DNA of 48,757 bases, taken from Candidatus Latescibacterota bacterium. GTDB taxonomy: Bacteria; Latescibacterota; UBA2968; GCA-2709665. A program made the position numbers and the translations under genes. Shown here piece after piece: positions 1-7,114 of the stretch (positions are counted from its first letter, which is position 1; every line of letters begins with the position of its first letter). The stretch spans positions 1 to 48,757 of the forward strand of contig JAAXHW010000029.1 in assembly GCA_012270675.1 (NCBI GenBank), read 5' to 3'. Below the pieces are notes generated by a model that saw only the letters and a list, made by a program, of their open reading frames with translations, did not search any database and had not been told where the DNA came from.

Positions 1-13
1 ACCCCTCCCCCGG

Positions 14-36
14 CCCCTCCCCGAAGCGGGGAGGGG
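14..36. repeat. GC-rich perfect inverted repeat
   Basis: A 9-bp arm CCCCTCCCC is followed by a 5-nt loop and the exact complement GGGGAGGGG. The upstream bases repeat part of the left arm. No T-tract follows, so it reads as a dispersed palindromic repeat and not as a terminator. Confidence 0.5.
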
Positions 37-159
37 AGCGTGTGCTTCTAACCTGATTTATTCATGAGTTGTCACGGTTAGCTGCTTTATTCGCGAATCA
101 ATCAACGCCACCCCCGCACAATGGCTTGTCGAGCCCTTGAGGAAGCCTGTGTGAAGGTG

Positions 160-181
160 GGGCAGACATTCCTGTCTGCCC
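160..181. repeat. REP-like palindrome, copy 1
   Basis: Arms GGGCAGACA and TGTCTGCCC flank a TTCC loop. A second copy in the opposite orientation lies at 732-753. The two copies bracket the decayed REP-associated transposase at 325-685, the arrangement usual for such transposases and their REP sequences. Confidence 0.6.
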
Positions 182-183
182 TT

Positions 184-315
184 AGAAGCTGTCTTAAAAT
201 CCCCAGCGGTCTTCGCGCGGCTGCAAACGCGCCGGTCGGCGTTGGTCAAACCCGCCTGGACCGCCACCTTTTCGCTCGCGCTCGGGAACTCACCGGAAAT
301 TTTAAAACAACTTCT
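184..315. mobile_element. Short MITE-like element with terminal inverted repeats
   Basis: The left end reads AGAAGCTGTCTTAAAAT and the right end is its near-perfect inverse (AGAAGTTGTTTTAAAAT on the minus strand), giving a 132-bp element with roughly 17-bp terminal inverted repeats and no coding capacity. A 51-bp copy of the right end lies at 39854-39904 and a copy of the left end starts at 48734, so this is a dispersed family. A source transposase cannot be assigned; the adjacent REP-type transposase remnant is one candidate. Confidence 0.6.
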
Positions 316-324
316 TCACATTGT

Positions 325-685
325 CCTTCTGCCCCAATGCAGGCAGAAGAAAGGCCTGCGCCGCCTTGATAGCGCCAATACGCGTGGTCACGCAGTCCGG
401 CTCTTGTGGGGTTTTCCGCGATGTAGCCGACGAAGCGCCAATACTGCTTTTCGCTGTGACGCCCATGGGTTTGTTGATTTCTCGGGCAGAGGCGCCTTTA
501 ATGCCCTGCAGCATCCGCGAAGGGTCATGGCCTCCCAGCGGTTCGATAAGGAGGTGGAGGGATGGCGCTTCAGCCACAGCTTTAAAAGGCGCGGCGTTTG
601 TCCTGGGGGATCGCGTCAGTCAGGCGAAAGGTGATCCAATAGATCGCGCCGTCCTTTTTCCAGTGAGGGAGATGGCGGCGCGTCG
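325..685 (-). pseudogene. Decayed REP-associated tyrosine transposase (RAYT/Y1_Tnp)
   Basis: Three minus-strand fragments match successive parts of a REP-associated transposase. RRHLPHWKKDGAIYWITFRL resembles the N-terminal segment. HLLIEPLGGHDPSRMLQ with SAREINK matches the region around the HUH motif. HSEKQYWRFVGYIAENPTRA matches the C-terminal helix and lies in a different frame. The stretch holding most of the HUH motif and the catalytic tyrosine is missing between fragments, and the frame is broken, so the gene is dead. REP-like palindromes flank it at 160-181 and 732-753. Confidence 0.7.
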
Positions 686-731
686 TGGCGTGCCCGGACA
701 CAGGATTCCAGGGTATCGGTTTGATGGGTAT

Positions 732-753
732 GAGCAGACAGGAATGTCTGCTC
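732..753. repeat. REP-like palindrome, copy 2
   Basis: Arms GAGCAGACA and TGTCTGCTC flank a GGAA loop. This is the inverted counterpart of the palindrome at 160-181 and lies just upstream of the decayed REP-associated transposase. Confidence 0.6.
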
Positions 754-898
754 CACCCTCCAGGACAAATCGCCTGCACGTGCTTCCACTTCCCGAGACA
801 GCAAAGCGTCACTGTCACCTATTTTATGAATTACTCAGGCTAAGCAGTTTCTGAGGTGGGCCACCTGATCCCACCCGGGTGACCCGCTTGCCTGAAGG

Positions 899-930
899 CA
901 AAAAAAAGGGCAACCACAAACGGTTGCCCC
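899..930 (-). terminator. Rho-independent terminator after the sigma-clamp unit
   Basis: Read on the minus strand, an 8-bp stem GGGCAACC/GGTTGCCC with a 6-nt loop is followed by a run of eight T. It sits about 20 bp past the stop codon at 953. The transcription unit therefore appears to include the clamp segment downstream of the in-frame amber codon at 1295-1297. Confidence 0.75.
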
Positions 931-952
931 GAAGTCCACGAACCACAAACGC

Positions 953-1285
953 CTACCCGCTATCCTCCGAACCCGCTTCGTCCCGTTCCAACCTCAACGG
1001 CATCACCAGCGCCTTTCGGTCCTCCCGGTCGGAAACTGAGCACAGAATCCCTTTGTTCACTCCCCCAAACCGAAAATCCATCGGTTCTTCTGGACCTGCC
1101 TCAAGGGCGCAAATGGCGGACCGCCAGTACGCATGGTTCACCCCGATCCGAAAAATCTCCTCCGGCCCCTTCATAGCCACCCGGGCCTGGACCGAAGTCG
1201 TGAAAGTCCAGTCCGGACTGTCCGCGGGTGGCCCCTCCCCGGCGTCTTTGTGTGGATCGTATGAGCGCCACTTCCCGTCCGGCAT
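953..1285 (-). CDS. Second half of beta-clamp domain III, in frame after an amber codon
   Basis: This 110-residue frame is the continuation of the sigma-clamp gene: it is in the same reading frame, separated by one TAG (1295-1297) and three sense codons. It carries the end of a DNA polymerase III beta-clamp domain III, including an IGVNHAYW strand like the clamp's fNpkYL motif and the terminal MPLR that matches the family's conserved MPxR. No convincing Shine-Dalgarno sequence precedes its ATG. It is either made by stop-codon readthrough or is the tail of a gene broken by a nonsense mutation. The terminator at 899-930 follows it directly. The sequence itself shows no recoding signal such as an obvious hairpin after the TAG. 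Confidence 0.6.
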   Translation of the reverse strand: MPDGKWRSYDPHKDAGEGPPADSPDWTFTTSVQARVAMKGPEEIFRIGVNHAYWRSAICALEAGPEEPMDFRFGGVNKGILCSVSDREDRKALVMPLRLERDEAGSEDSG

Positions 1286-1294
1286 CTTACAGCG

Positions 1295-2395
1295 CTATCC
1301 CATATCCCGTGCCGTGGTCATCGAAAGCGTTTGGTCCGATACAGAGAGCCGGATCACCACCATCGGGTTGTATCGCCACGTCTCCTCCCGGTCTACCGGA
1401 TGTCGGGCCCCCAGATACTCGCCGATCAGTTCGACTGCCTCCAGCAGCGCACCCGCCTGAACCGTGACGGAGCAAACGGGCGCATCTGTGGGAATGACCG
1501 ACTCGTACTTGACATAAGACCCCTCTATCACTGAGACCGGGCGATCCGGTTCGCCCTGAACCTGTAAAACAGCGCTTTCCTCTCCAATTGAAAGCGTCGC
1601 CCGCTCCGCATCGGGAATCTCAACCCCGTCCCAGGGCCCCAGAATAACGGGAGCCGCGACCTTCTTCAGACCTTCCGCGATCCGGACCAGCAGCCGGGCG
1701 CCGTCGGTCGCAACCACCCGCCCCCCCGTATCCAGACAGACCCCCTGAAGAATGGGACGGTTCTCATCCTGGCTGACAAACGCTACGCCCCAGCGCAGCG
1801 CGCTCAGGTCTTCCCGCGTCAGTTCAAACGCCTGCATAGGTGTATCCACATGTCCCATCGAAATCATCTCCTCTTTCAATCGCCGTCTCGCCTTCTGAAG
1901 GCGGCTGCGAACCGTATCCACCTCCAGACCCAGCAAATCGGCCGTCTCTACGTACGTATACCCTTTGAAATAGTGATGGACGATCACCTCCCGGTGTGCC
2001 CCGGAAAGGGCCCGCAGCGCATCCTGAACCATTGCCCGGACCCTTCGGACCTCCTCCTCGCCTCCCGAGCTCCCCGTTTCAGCGGCCCATTCGGCCTCCA
2101 GGGCCTCTCCCAGTTGAAGCTGCACAATCCGGCGGCGGTGCCATCCCCGCGCCGTATTGTCGGCAATCGCCCGAAGCCACGCCGGAAACCGGCGCACCTC
2201 TCTCAGCTGCCCCAGTCGAGAGTACGCCCTGATAAAAACCTCCTGTACCAGATCCTCAACATCCTCCGGATAGCGCACCCACCGGCCAACCCGGGCGTAC
2301 ACCTTCCGCCCGTAGCGTTCCACCAGAACGGCAAATGCCCGCTGATTTCCGGCCAGCGTCTGCTCGATCAGATCCCGGTCTTCGGGCTGTTCCAC
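1295..2395 (-). CDS. ECF sigma factor fused to beta sliding-clamp-like domains
   Basis: The N-terminal 175 residues are an ECF sigma factor: sigma region 2 (DVEDLVQEVFIRAYSRL) and region 4 (LSGAHREVIVHHYFKGYTY, helix-turn-helix VDTVRSRLQKARRRL). From about residue 180 the protein changes to the fold of the DNA polymerase III beta clamp, with RPILQGV and VATDGARLL matching domain II (usual TRPILxGV, VATDGxRL), then VIEGSYVKYESVIP matching LIxGxFPdYxxViP, then the start of domain III. Clamp domain I is absent. The frame stops at TAG 1297-1295 in the middle of domain III, but the rest of that domain continues in frame to 953. I chose GTG 2395 because GGAGGGGA lies 7 nt before it; an upstream TTG at 2413 is possible. 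At the domain junction, AGAGGAG (1868-1874) precedes an in-frame ATG at 1858, so the clamp part could also be made alone. The gene is divergent from a second fused sigma gene. Confidence 0.8.
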   Translation of the reverse strand: MEQPEDRDLIEQTLAGNQRAFAVLVERYGRKVYARVGRWVRYPEDVEDLVQEVFIRAYSRLGQLREVRRFPAWLRAIADNTARGWHRRRIVQLQLGEALEAEWAAETGSSGGEEEVRRVRAMVQDALRALSGAHREVIVHHYFKGYTYVETADLLGLEVDTVRSRLQKARRRLKEEMISMGHVDTPMQAFELTREDLSALRWGVAFVSQDENRPILQGVCLDTGGRVVATDGARLLVRIAEGLKKVAAPVILGPWDGVEIPDAERATLSIGEESAVLQVQGEPDRPVSVIEGSYVKYESVIPTDAPVCSVTVQAGALLEAVELIGEYLGARHPVDREETWRYNPMVVIRLSVSDQTLSMTTARDMG

Positions 2396-2446
2396 CGGAT
2401 GTCCCCTCCGCAACTTAATACCCTGCTTCGAACGCGTTCATAACCA

Positions 2447-2475
2447 TTGACGCACATATCCAAAAAAAGTATCCT
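2447..2475 (+). promoter_or_regulatory. Putative sigma-70-type promoter for the sigma-pentapeptide gene
   Basis: TTGACG (2447-2452) and TATCCT (2470-2475) are separated by 17 bp on the plus strand. The expected start near 2482 leaves a leader of about 150 nt before the coding region at 2632. A 10-bp palindrome GAACGCGTTC lies just upstream at 2430-2439 between the two divergent sigma genes and could be an operator. Confidence 0.45.
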
Positions 2476-2631
2476 CCTGAGACAAAAAAAAGCCCCGATC
2501 AACCTGTCCTGCTCCCTGCATTCACGACCGCCTCTTCCGAATTCAGCAATTCGTCACCGAACCTTTCCACGCAAATCGGATCTAACCCATAGAAACGCAT
2601 AAACCGGACCTTACACAAAAGGAATCCATCG

Positions 2632-3570
2632 CTGAAAAAGGACTCAGAAATTATTCAGGCCGTACTTGAGGGCGATTCGGAGCAATTTGCGATACTGGTT
2701 CAGCGCTACCAGAGCATCCTCTACGCGATAGCGCGCTCACGACTGCGAGACCCACACCAGGCCAGAGAGGCGGTCGCGGATACCTTCGTCCGGGCATACG
2801 TCTCACTTGGCAGCTTGCGGAATAGAGATCGATTCAGCCCCTGGACAAACACAATTCTACACAACCTCTGCCTCAAGAAATTGACCCGACACGATCGCGA
2901 AATCCCGCTTAAGGACAACATCACCGACACCCGGCCAAATCCACAAGAGCAACTGGAAATCGAAGAAGCGAGAGACCAGCTCCTCAGGGCATTGGACGAA
3001 CTCTCCCCCATCAACCGCGAAGCCACAATATTACACTACGGCTTTGGCTTCAGCATCAAGGAAATCTCTCAATGGTCAGGCGTCCCCACAGGAACCACAA
3101 AGCGCCGACTGCACGACGCGCGCGCTGAGCTAAAAAAATCGCTCCGCGAAGCGCCGACCCACTTTACGATCCATTTAGAGGAGGAGATTGTTATGGAGAT
3201 CAGCAAGAAGGAAATTCCGGAATCGAAAATCGACAATGTCAACATGAAAGGGTCCTGTATCAGCTATGTCGATATGAACGAATCGGTATTCCGCAATGTC
3301 GATTTTTCGGGAGGAGACTTCGCATTCATCAACATCAATGGCGTCCGCTTCAAAAATACCGGCGGCGCGGATGGAACACCCGCCTCAGACGTATCGTTCG
3401 ACCGCTGTACAATGCAGAAAAGCCGCTTTACGCACGTAGACCTGTCTGAATCGCACTTCCGGCAGGTGAACCTCAGCGGCGTCAAACTCGAGAACTGCGA
3501 ACTGGATGGATTGACCATCGACGGCATAGATATCAAGCCGCTTCTGGCGTCTGCAAAAAGCAAGAAGTAA
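2632..3570 (+). CDS. ECF sigma factor fused to a pentapeptide-repeat domain
   Basis: Residues 1-75 form sigma region 2 (EIIQAVLEGDSEQFAILVQR, ARSRLRDPHQAREAVADTFV) and about 116-173 form region 4 (LSPINREATILHYGFG, helix-turn-helix VPTGTTKRRLHDAR). From about residue 190 the sequence is a pentapeptide-repeat domain with [A/S/V]-[D/N]-[L/F/M]-x-x units such as NVDFSGG, HVDLSES and QVNLSGV. No ATG/GTG/TTG opens the frame early enough to include all of region 2; the best start is CTG 2632, 8 nt after AAAAGGA and downstream of an in-frame TAG at 2590. An internal AGGAGGAG followed by ATG at 3193 sits exactly at the domain junction in frame, so the pentapeptide part (about 125 residues) may be translated separately. 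The gene is divergent from the sigma-clamp gene. Confidence 0.8.
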   Translation: MKKDSEIIQAVLEGDSEQFAILVQRYQSILYAIARSRLRDPHQAREAVADTFVRAYVSLGSLRNRDRFSPWTNTILHNLCLKKLTRHDREIPLKDNITDTRPNPQEQLEIEEARDQLLRALDELSPINREATILHYGFGFSIKEISQWSGVPTGTTKRRLHDARAELKKSLREAPTHFTIHLEEEIVMEISKKEIPESKIDNVNMKGSCISYVDMNESVFRNVDFSGGDFAFININGVRFKNTGGADGTPASDVSFDRCTMQKSRFTHVDLSESHFRQVNLSGVKLENCELDGLTIDGIDIKPLLASAKSKK

Positions 3571-3613
3571 AAGTCGACAATCCACATCGAGGGGAGCCCC
3601 GACCGGAAAGAAG

Positions 3614-3641
3614 TTGCATTTGCATCAACACACCCTATCTT
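3614..3641 (+). promoter_or_regulatory. Putative promoter for the HIT/ABC-permease genes
   Basis: TTGCAT (3614-3619) and TATCTT (3636-3641) are 16 bp apart on the plus strand, 55 bp upstream of the HIT gene start. It is the best match in the 3571-3696 gap. Confidence 0.4.
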
Positions 3642-3696
3642 TTCTCTGGCTGGTTGGACATCGTAAAATTGTTCATTTCAGAAAGGAGACGGCCTG

Positions 3697-4047
3697 ATGG
3701 CCCGGCGTGACTGGTATTGTGAAGACGTCCTTTCGGGCAAACTCGACGTGCAGCGCGTCTACGAGGACGACCGGGTGCTCGCCTTCCACCATCCCAGACC
3801 CGTGGCCAGGATTCACGTGGTTGTGGTGCCCAAGCGTCACGTCACGTCCCTGCTCGACGAGGCCGCCCTCGACGGTGACCTTCTGACGTCAATGGTCCGG
3901 GCGATTCAAGCGACCGCGACTTCGCTCAGCCTCCTGGATGGTGAGGGGTTTTACGTGCGTACCAATGCTGCGGCTCCCGGTGTGACGCCGCACATGCACT
4001 GGCATATTCTGGGGCCGGGTGCTGGCGCTGATTGGCCAGGGTCGTGA
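3697..4047 (+). CDS. HIT family protein (nucleotide hydrolase/transferase)
   Basis: The 116-residue protein has the histidine-triad signature near its end (HMHWH, His99, His101, His103) and the preceding HVVVVPKRH strand typical of Hint-type HIT proteins. These enzymes hydrolyse or transfer nucleoside phosphoramidates and related adducts, with the central His of the triad as nucleophile. The length is normal for a Hint protein. GAAAGGAG precedes the ATG. It is followed after 43 bp by an ABC-2 permease gene, a link that is probably transcriptional only. The precise substrate cannot be told. Confidence 0.85.
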   Translation: MARRDWYCEDVLSGKLDVQRVYEDDRVLAFHHPRPVARIHVVVVPKRHVTSLLDEAALDGDLLTSMVRAIQATATSLSLLDGEGFYVRTNAAAPGVTPHMHWHILGPGAGADWPGS

Positions 4048-4090
4048 TGCGGTCGCGTCGCCCCGGTCTTCGTCTGCGAGGAGGAATACT

Positions 4091-5542
4091 GTGTTCGGTC
4101 ATCTCATCCGTAAAGAGATCCTGGACCACCTGCTCAGCGTGCGCTTCCTGATTCTAACCGGAATAGGCGCCCTGACGATCTGGCTGAGCCTCTACAGCGG
4201 ATATGCCGACTATCTGGCCAGGCTCAGGGACTACCGTTTGGCACAGGCTGGAACCGAACAGCGCATCCGGCAGATCGAGGAGGCCGACCAGGTGGTACCG
4301 TACTACTACTGGTACGAGGTCACCAACATAGGGTTCTTTGAGCACAAACCCCCCACACCGATGAGCATCTTCATACGCGGACTGGACCCCACACTGGGCC
4401 GCTCCATCTCCACTACCGGTACTCCCCAGCGGCGGCTCAGGCGCAGCCCGGTAGAGGCAGAGCCCATCCTGGGGGTATTCCCTCCTCTGGACCTCGGGCA
4501 CGTGGCCCAGGTCGTTCTCAGCCTGTTCGTCCTGCTCTTTATCTACAATGCGATCTGCGGCGAGAAAGAGAACGGAACCCTCCGGCTCGTCTCGTCGTAC
4601 CCTGTGCCGAAACATCTGCTGCTGCTGAGCAAATTCACCGGAATCTGCACGCTCTCGCTTTGCGCCTTCGGACTGCCCCTGCTCCTGGGCCTGGCCGTGC
4701 TGCTATGGATGCCTCAGGTGCGGATCACTGATCCGGAATGGGTGCGCCTCGGAGGCATCGTCGTCGCTTTTTTGCTTTATCTGGTCTCCTGCACCTGTGC
4801 GGGTCTCTTCGCATCGTGCCTGGCCCACCGTTCAGCCACCTCTTTTGTGATTCTGCTGGTCTACTGGGTGACCACCGTTGTGGTTGTCCCAAAAGTGAGT
4901 CTGATCGCGGCCGACGCCCTTCGGCCTGCCCCTTCCATTCACGAACACCAGGCAAAGCGCTACGCCATCCAGCTCCAGTACCTGAGAAAGTGGCGCGAAG
5001 CCCGCAGGAAATGGCATGAACAGCACAACGAAGAATGGCGGCGCACCCCGGAGGGACGCGAAGCCTATCGTCGCTACTACCTCAAGACGCGGGACGAAAT
5101 TCTCACCAGACAGAGTCAGCCGCTTGTTGACCGCCTGAACGAAGACTTTCGAAATAAGTATGACCAGCGGACGCGTCTGGCCGTTGTGCTGGCTCGATTG
5201 TCGCCCGCCTTCGCGTTCCGGAACACTGTTGCCCGCCTGGCCGGAACCGGCATCGATCGGCACCAGAGCTTCGAAGAGACCTTCATCCGGAACCATATCC
5301 GCCAGATCTACTCGCCGTGGAGGACAGAAAAATCGGAACGCTATGTTCTGAGCGGCATCCATCCGGCCAAATATGGCAAGCAGAAATGGGACCTCACCGG
5401 CATACCGCGCTTCATGTTTCAGGAAGCGGGCCCCGGCGAAGTCCTCCGAAAGGCCCTGGTGGACGTGCTGGTCCTGGTCTTATGGGCCCTCGTCTTCTTC
5501 TCCGGAGCCTGTGTGAGCATGCTGCGCTATGATGTCCGGTGA
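4091..5542 (+). CDS. ABC-2 type transporter permease
   Basis: This 483-residue integral membrane protein has a first transmembrane helix at about 17-38 and a large charged extracytoplasmic loop. A membrane cluster follows, starting with the ICGEKENGTLRLVSSYPV motif typical of ABC-2 permeases that follow the GEKExGTL pattern. A second long hydrophilic loop rich in Arg, Glu and Trp and a final helix near the C terminus complete it. GTG 4091 is chosen because GAGGAGGAAT lies just before it. The next gene is a paralogue of similar length and layout, so the two probably form a heterodimeric channel. No ATP-binding subunit is encoded beside them; the ABC-F gene at 7115 lacks transport partners and faces the other way. 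The cargo is unknown. Confidence 0.8.
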   Translation: MFGHLIRKEILDHLLSVRFLILTGIGALTIWLSLYSGYADYLARLRDYRLAQAGTEQRIRQIEEADQVVPYYYWYEVTNIGFFEHKPPTPMSIFIRGLDPTLGRSISTTGTPQRRLRRSPVEAEPILGVFPPLDLGHVAQVVLSLFVLLFIYNAICGEKENGTLRLVSSYPVPKHLLLLSKFTGICTLSLCAFGLPLLLGLAVLLWMPQVRITDPEWVRLGGIVVAFLLYLVSCTCAGLFASCLAHRSATSFVILLVYWVTTVVVVPKVSLIAADALRPAPSIHEHQAKRYAIQLQYLRKWREARRKWHEQHNEEWRRTPEGREAYRRYYLKTRDEILTRQSQPLVDRLNEDFRNKYDQRTRLAVVLARLSPAFAFRNTVARLAGTGIDRHQSFEETFIRNHIRQIYSPWRTEKSERYVLSGIHPAKYGKQKWDLTGIPRFMFQEAGPGEVLRKALVDVLVLVLWALVFFSGACVSMLRYDVR

Positions 5543-5627
5543 GACAGGACAACTGTCAGTAGCCCATAGCCAGTTTGGGCTGCTCGCCACCTGCCACCCG
5601 TAACTGCCACCTGGGTAAGAAGCCGCC

Positions 5628-7043
5628 ATGATTGGACGTCTGATTCAAAAGGGACTCCTCAACCACCTGCTCGACCACCGATTCGTGGCCATCTTCCTGC
5701 TCTGTGCTTCGCTGTCGGTCCTGGGTGTCTACGTTGGCGTTCAGAATTATCTCCGGATGCGGCAGCAGCACCAGACGGTCACCCATAAGAACCGGGAGCA
5801 TGTCCAGAAGTCTATCGAAAGAGGCGGCTGGCGCGGCGTCACCGATTTGATCAGGATGGGCATTCTGTGGAACCGGCCGCCCGAGGTCCTCAGTCCCCTC
5901 ATTTTCGGGCTTTCGGGCAAGGTGGGGCAGGAAGTGGTCATGAAGCATCAGCGGATGGTTCTCTTCGAAGACAGTCTCTTCTCTGTCGACCCGGTGAATG
6001 CGCTCCTCGGTGTCCTCGATTTCAGGTTCATCGTTAAGGTCATCCTCAGCCTCTGTGTGCTGCTGCTGATCCACGATGCCGTCTGTGGCGAGAAAGAGGC
6101 GGGCACACTGCGGCTTTATGCATCCTATCCGGTGCCCAGGTCCACCCTGGCTCTGGCCAAACTCATCGGTTCCACCGTTGCGGTGCTGCTGCCGTTCGCC
6201 TTCGCCTACACCCTGGCCGTCGCCGTCCTCACGCTCCATCCTGAACTGGACGTGAAGGGCCAGGACTGGGCCCGCATGGCCGTCTTGATGGTGTTGTTCG
6301 GCCTCTATCTGACAGTCTTTGCCGCCTTCGGACTGTGGGTCTCATCGGCCACGCATAGACGGATGACGGCATTTCTGGGGCTCCTCGGACTGTGGACTGT
6401 CTGGATCTTTGTGCTACCCGACCTTGCCGTCCGAATCGCGCAATGGGTCGTGCCTGTAGATAGCATATATGCCCAGGAGAAACAGAGGGACGCGCTGCGG
6501 TGGACGGCTATGAAAGGAAGCAGGGACGAACGCGAGGCCTATGAGAGCCGGAACCCCGTGGCAGACTGGGAAGCACTCACAGACGCACAGAGGGCCAGGA
6601 TTCTGGAAGCCCGGGCGGCCGCGTTTGGCAGCATAGAAGCGAAGTGGAACGCCGAGCTCCACGCTCGAGTCGCGGAACTGCGGGCCTCAAGGCGGAATCA
6701 GATGCGTCGTCAGCAGAATCTGGCGCTCTGGCTGTCGGCGCTATCCCCCTACGGAGCAGCAACGTTCACCTCTATGGATCTGGCCCGTACGGGTATTGCC
6801 AGGCACAACAGGATTGAGGACGCTTTGAACACGTATCTCATTACCCTCTCCCAATTCATAAGCAGCAAGCTGTTCAAAGGGGACGCCGACCTGTCCGACT
6901 TCTCCTGGTTCGTCTACGAGGACACGGAAACGCTCGGATCATGTCTGTCCCGCAACGCGTTCCACATCCTCAATCTGGCGCTCCTGGCGGTCCTGGGATT
7001 CGCCGGGGCCTTCGTTACCATCCTTCGGTACGACGTGAGATGA
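5628..7043 (+). CDS. ABC-2 type transporter permease (paralogue)
   Basis: This 471-residue paralogue of the preceding permease has the same layout: an N-terminal helix (about 15-36), a long loop, the motif CGEKEAGTLRLYASYPVPRS before a cluster of four or five helices, a second hydrophilic loop (about 285-410) and a C-terminal helix ending in TILRYDVR. The upstream paralogue ends MLRYDVR, so the two share even their tails, which indicates a tandem duplication. The 85-bp gap before it holds a small inverted repeat (AGTAGCCCA/TGGGCTGCT) but no clear promoter. The ATPase is not nearby. Confidence 0.8.
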   Translation: MIGRLIQKGLLNHLLDHRFVAIFLLCASLSVLGVYVGVQNYLRMRQQHQTVTHKNREHVQKSIERGGWRGVTDLIRMGILWNRPPEVLSPLIFGLSGKVGQEVVMKHQRMVLFEDSLFSVDPVNALLGVLDFRFIVKVILSLCVLLLIHDAVCGEKEAGTLRLYASYPVPRSTLALAKLIGSTVAVLLPFAFAYTLAVAVLTLHPELDVKGQDWARMAVLMVLFGLYLTVFAAFGLWVSSATHRRMTAFLGLLGLWTVWIFVLPDLAVRIAQWVVPVDSIYAQEKQRDALRWTAMKGSRDEREAYESRNPVADWEALTDAQRARILEARAAAFGSIEAKWNAELHARVAELRASRRNQMRRQQNLALWLSALSPYGAATFTSMDLARTGIARHNRIEDALNTYLITLSQFISSKLFKGDADLSDFSWFVYEDTETLGSCLSRNAFHILNLALLAVLGFAGAFVTILRYDVR

Positions 7044-7114
7044 AGATCAACAACACCGTGGGCCAGCAGCCTCCTTCCCCTGAATCCGTTAAACAAGTAT
7101 GTAATTCCCAAACA

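Noticed and set aside
1295-1297. Genome-wide reassignment of TAG
   Set aside because: RidA (27455-27832) ends in TAG at its normal length and position, so TAG is a usual stop.
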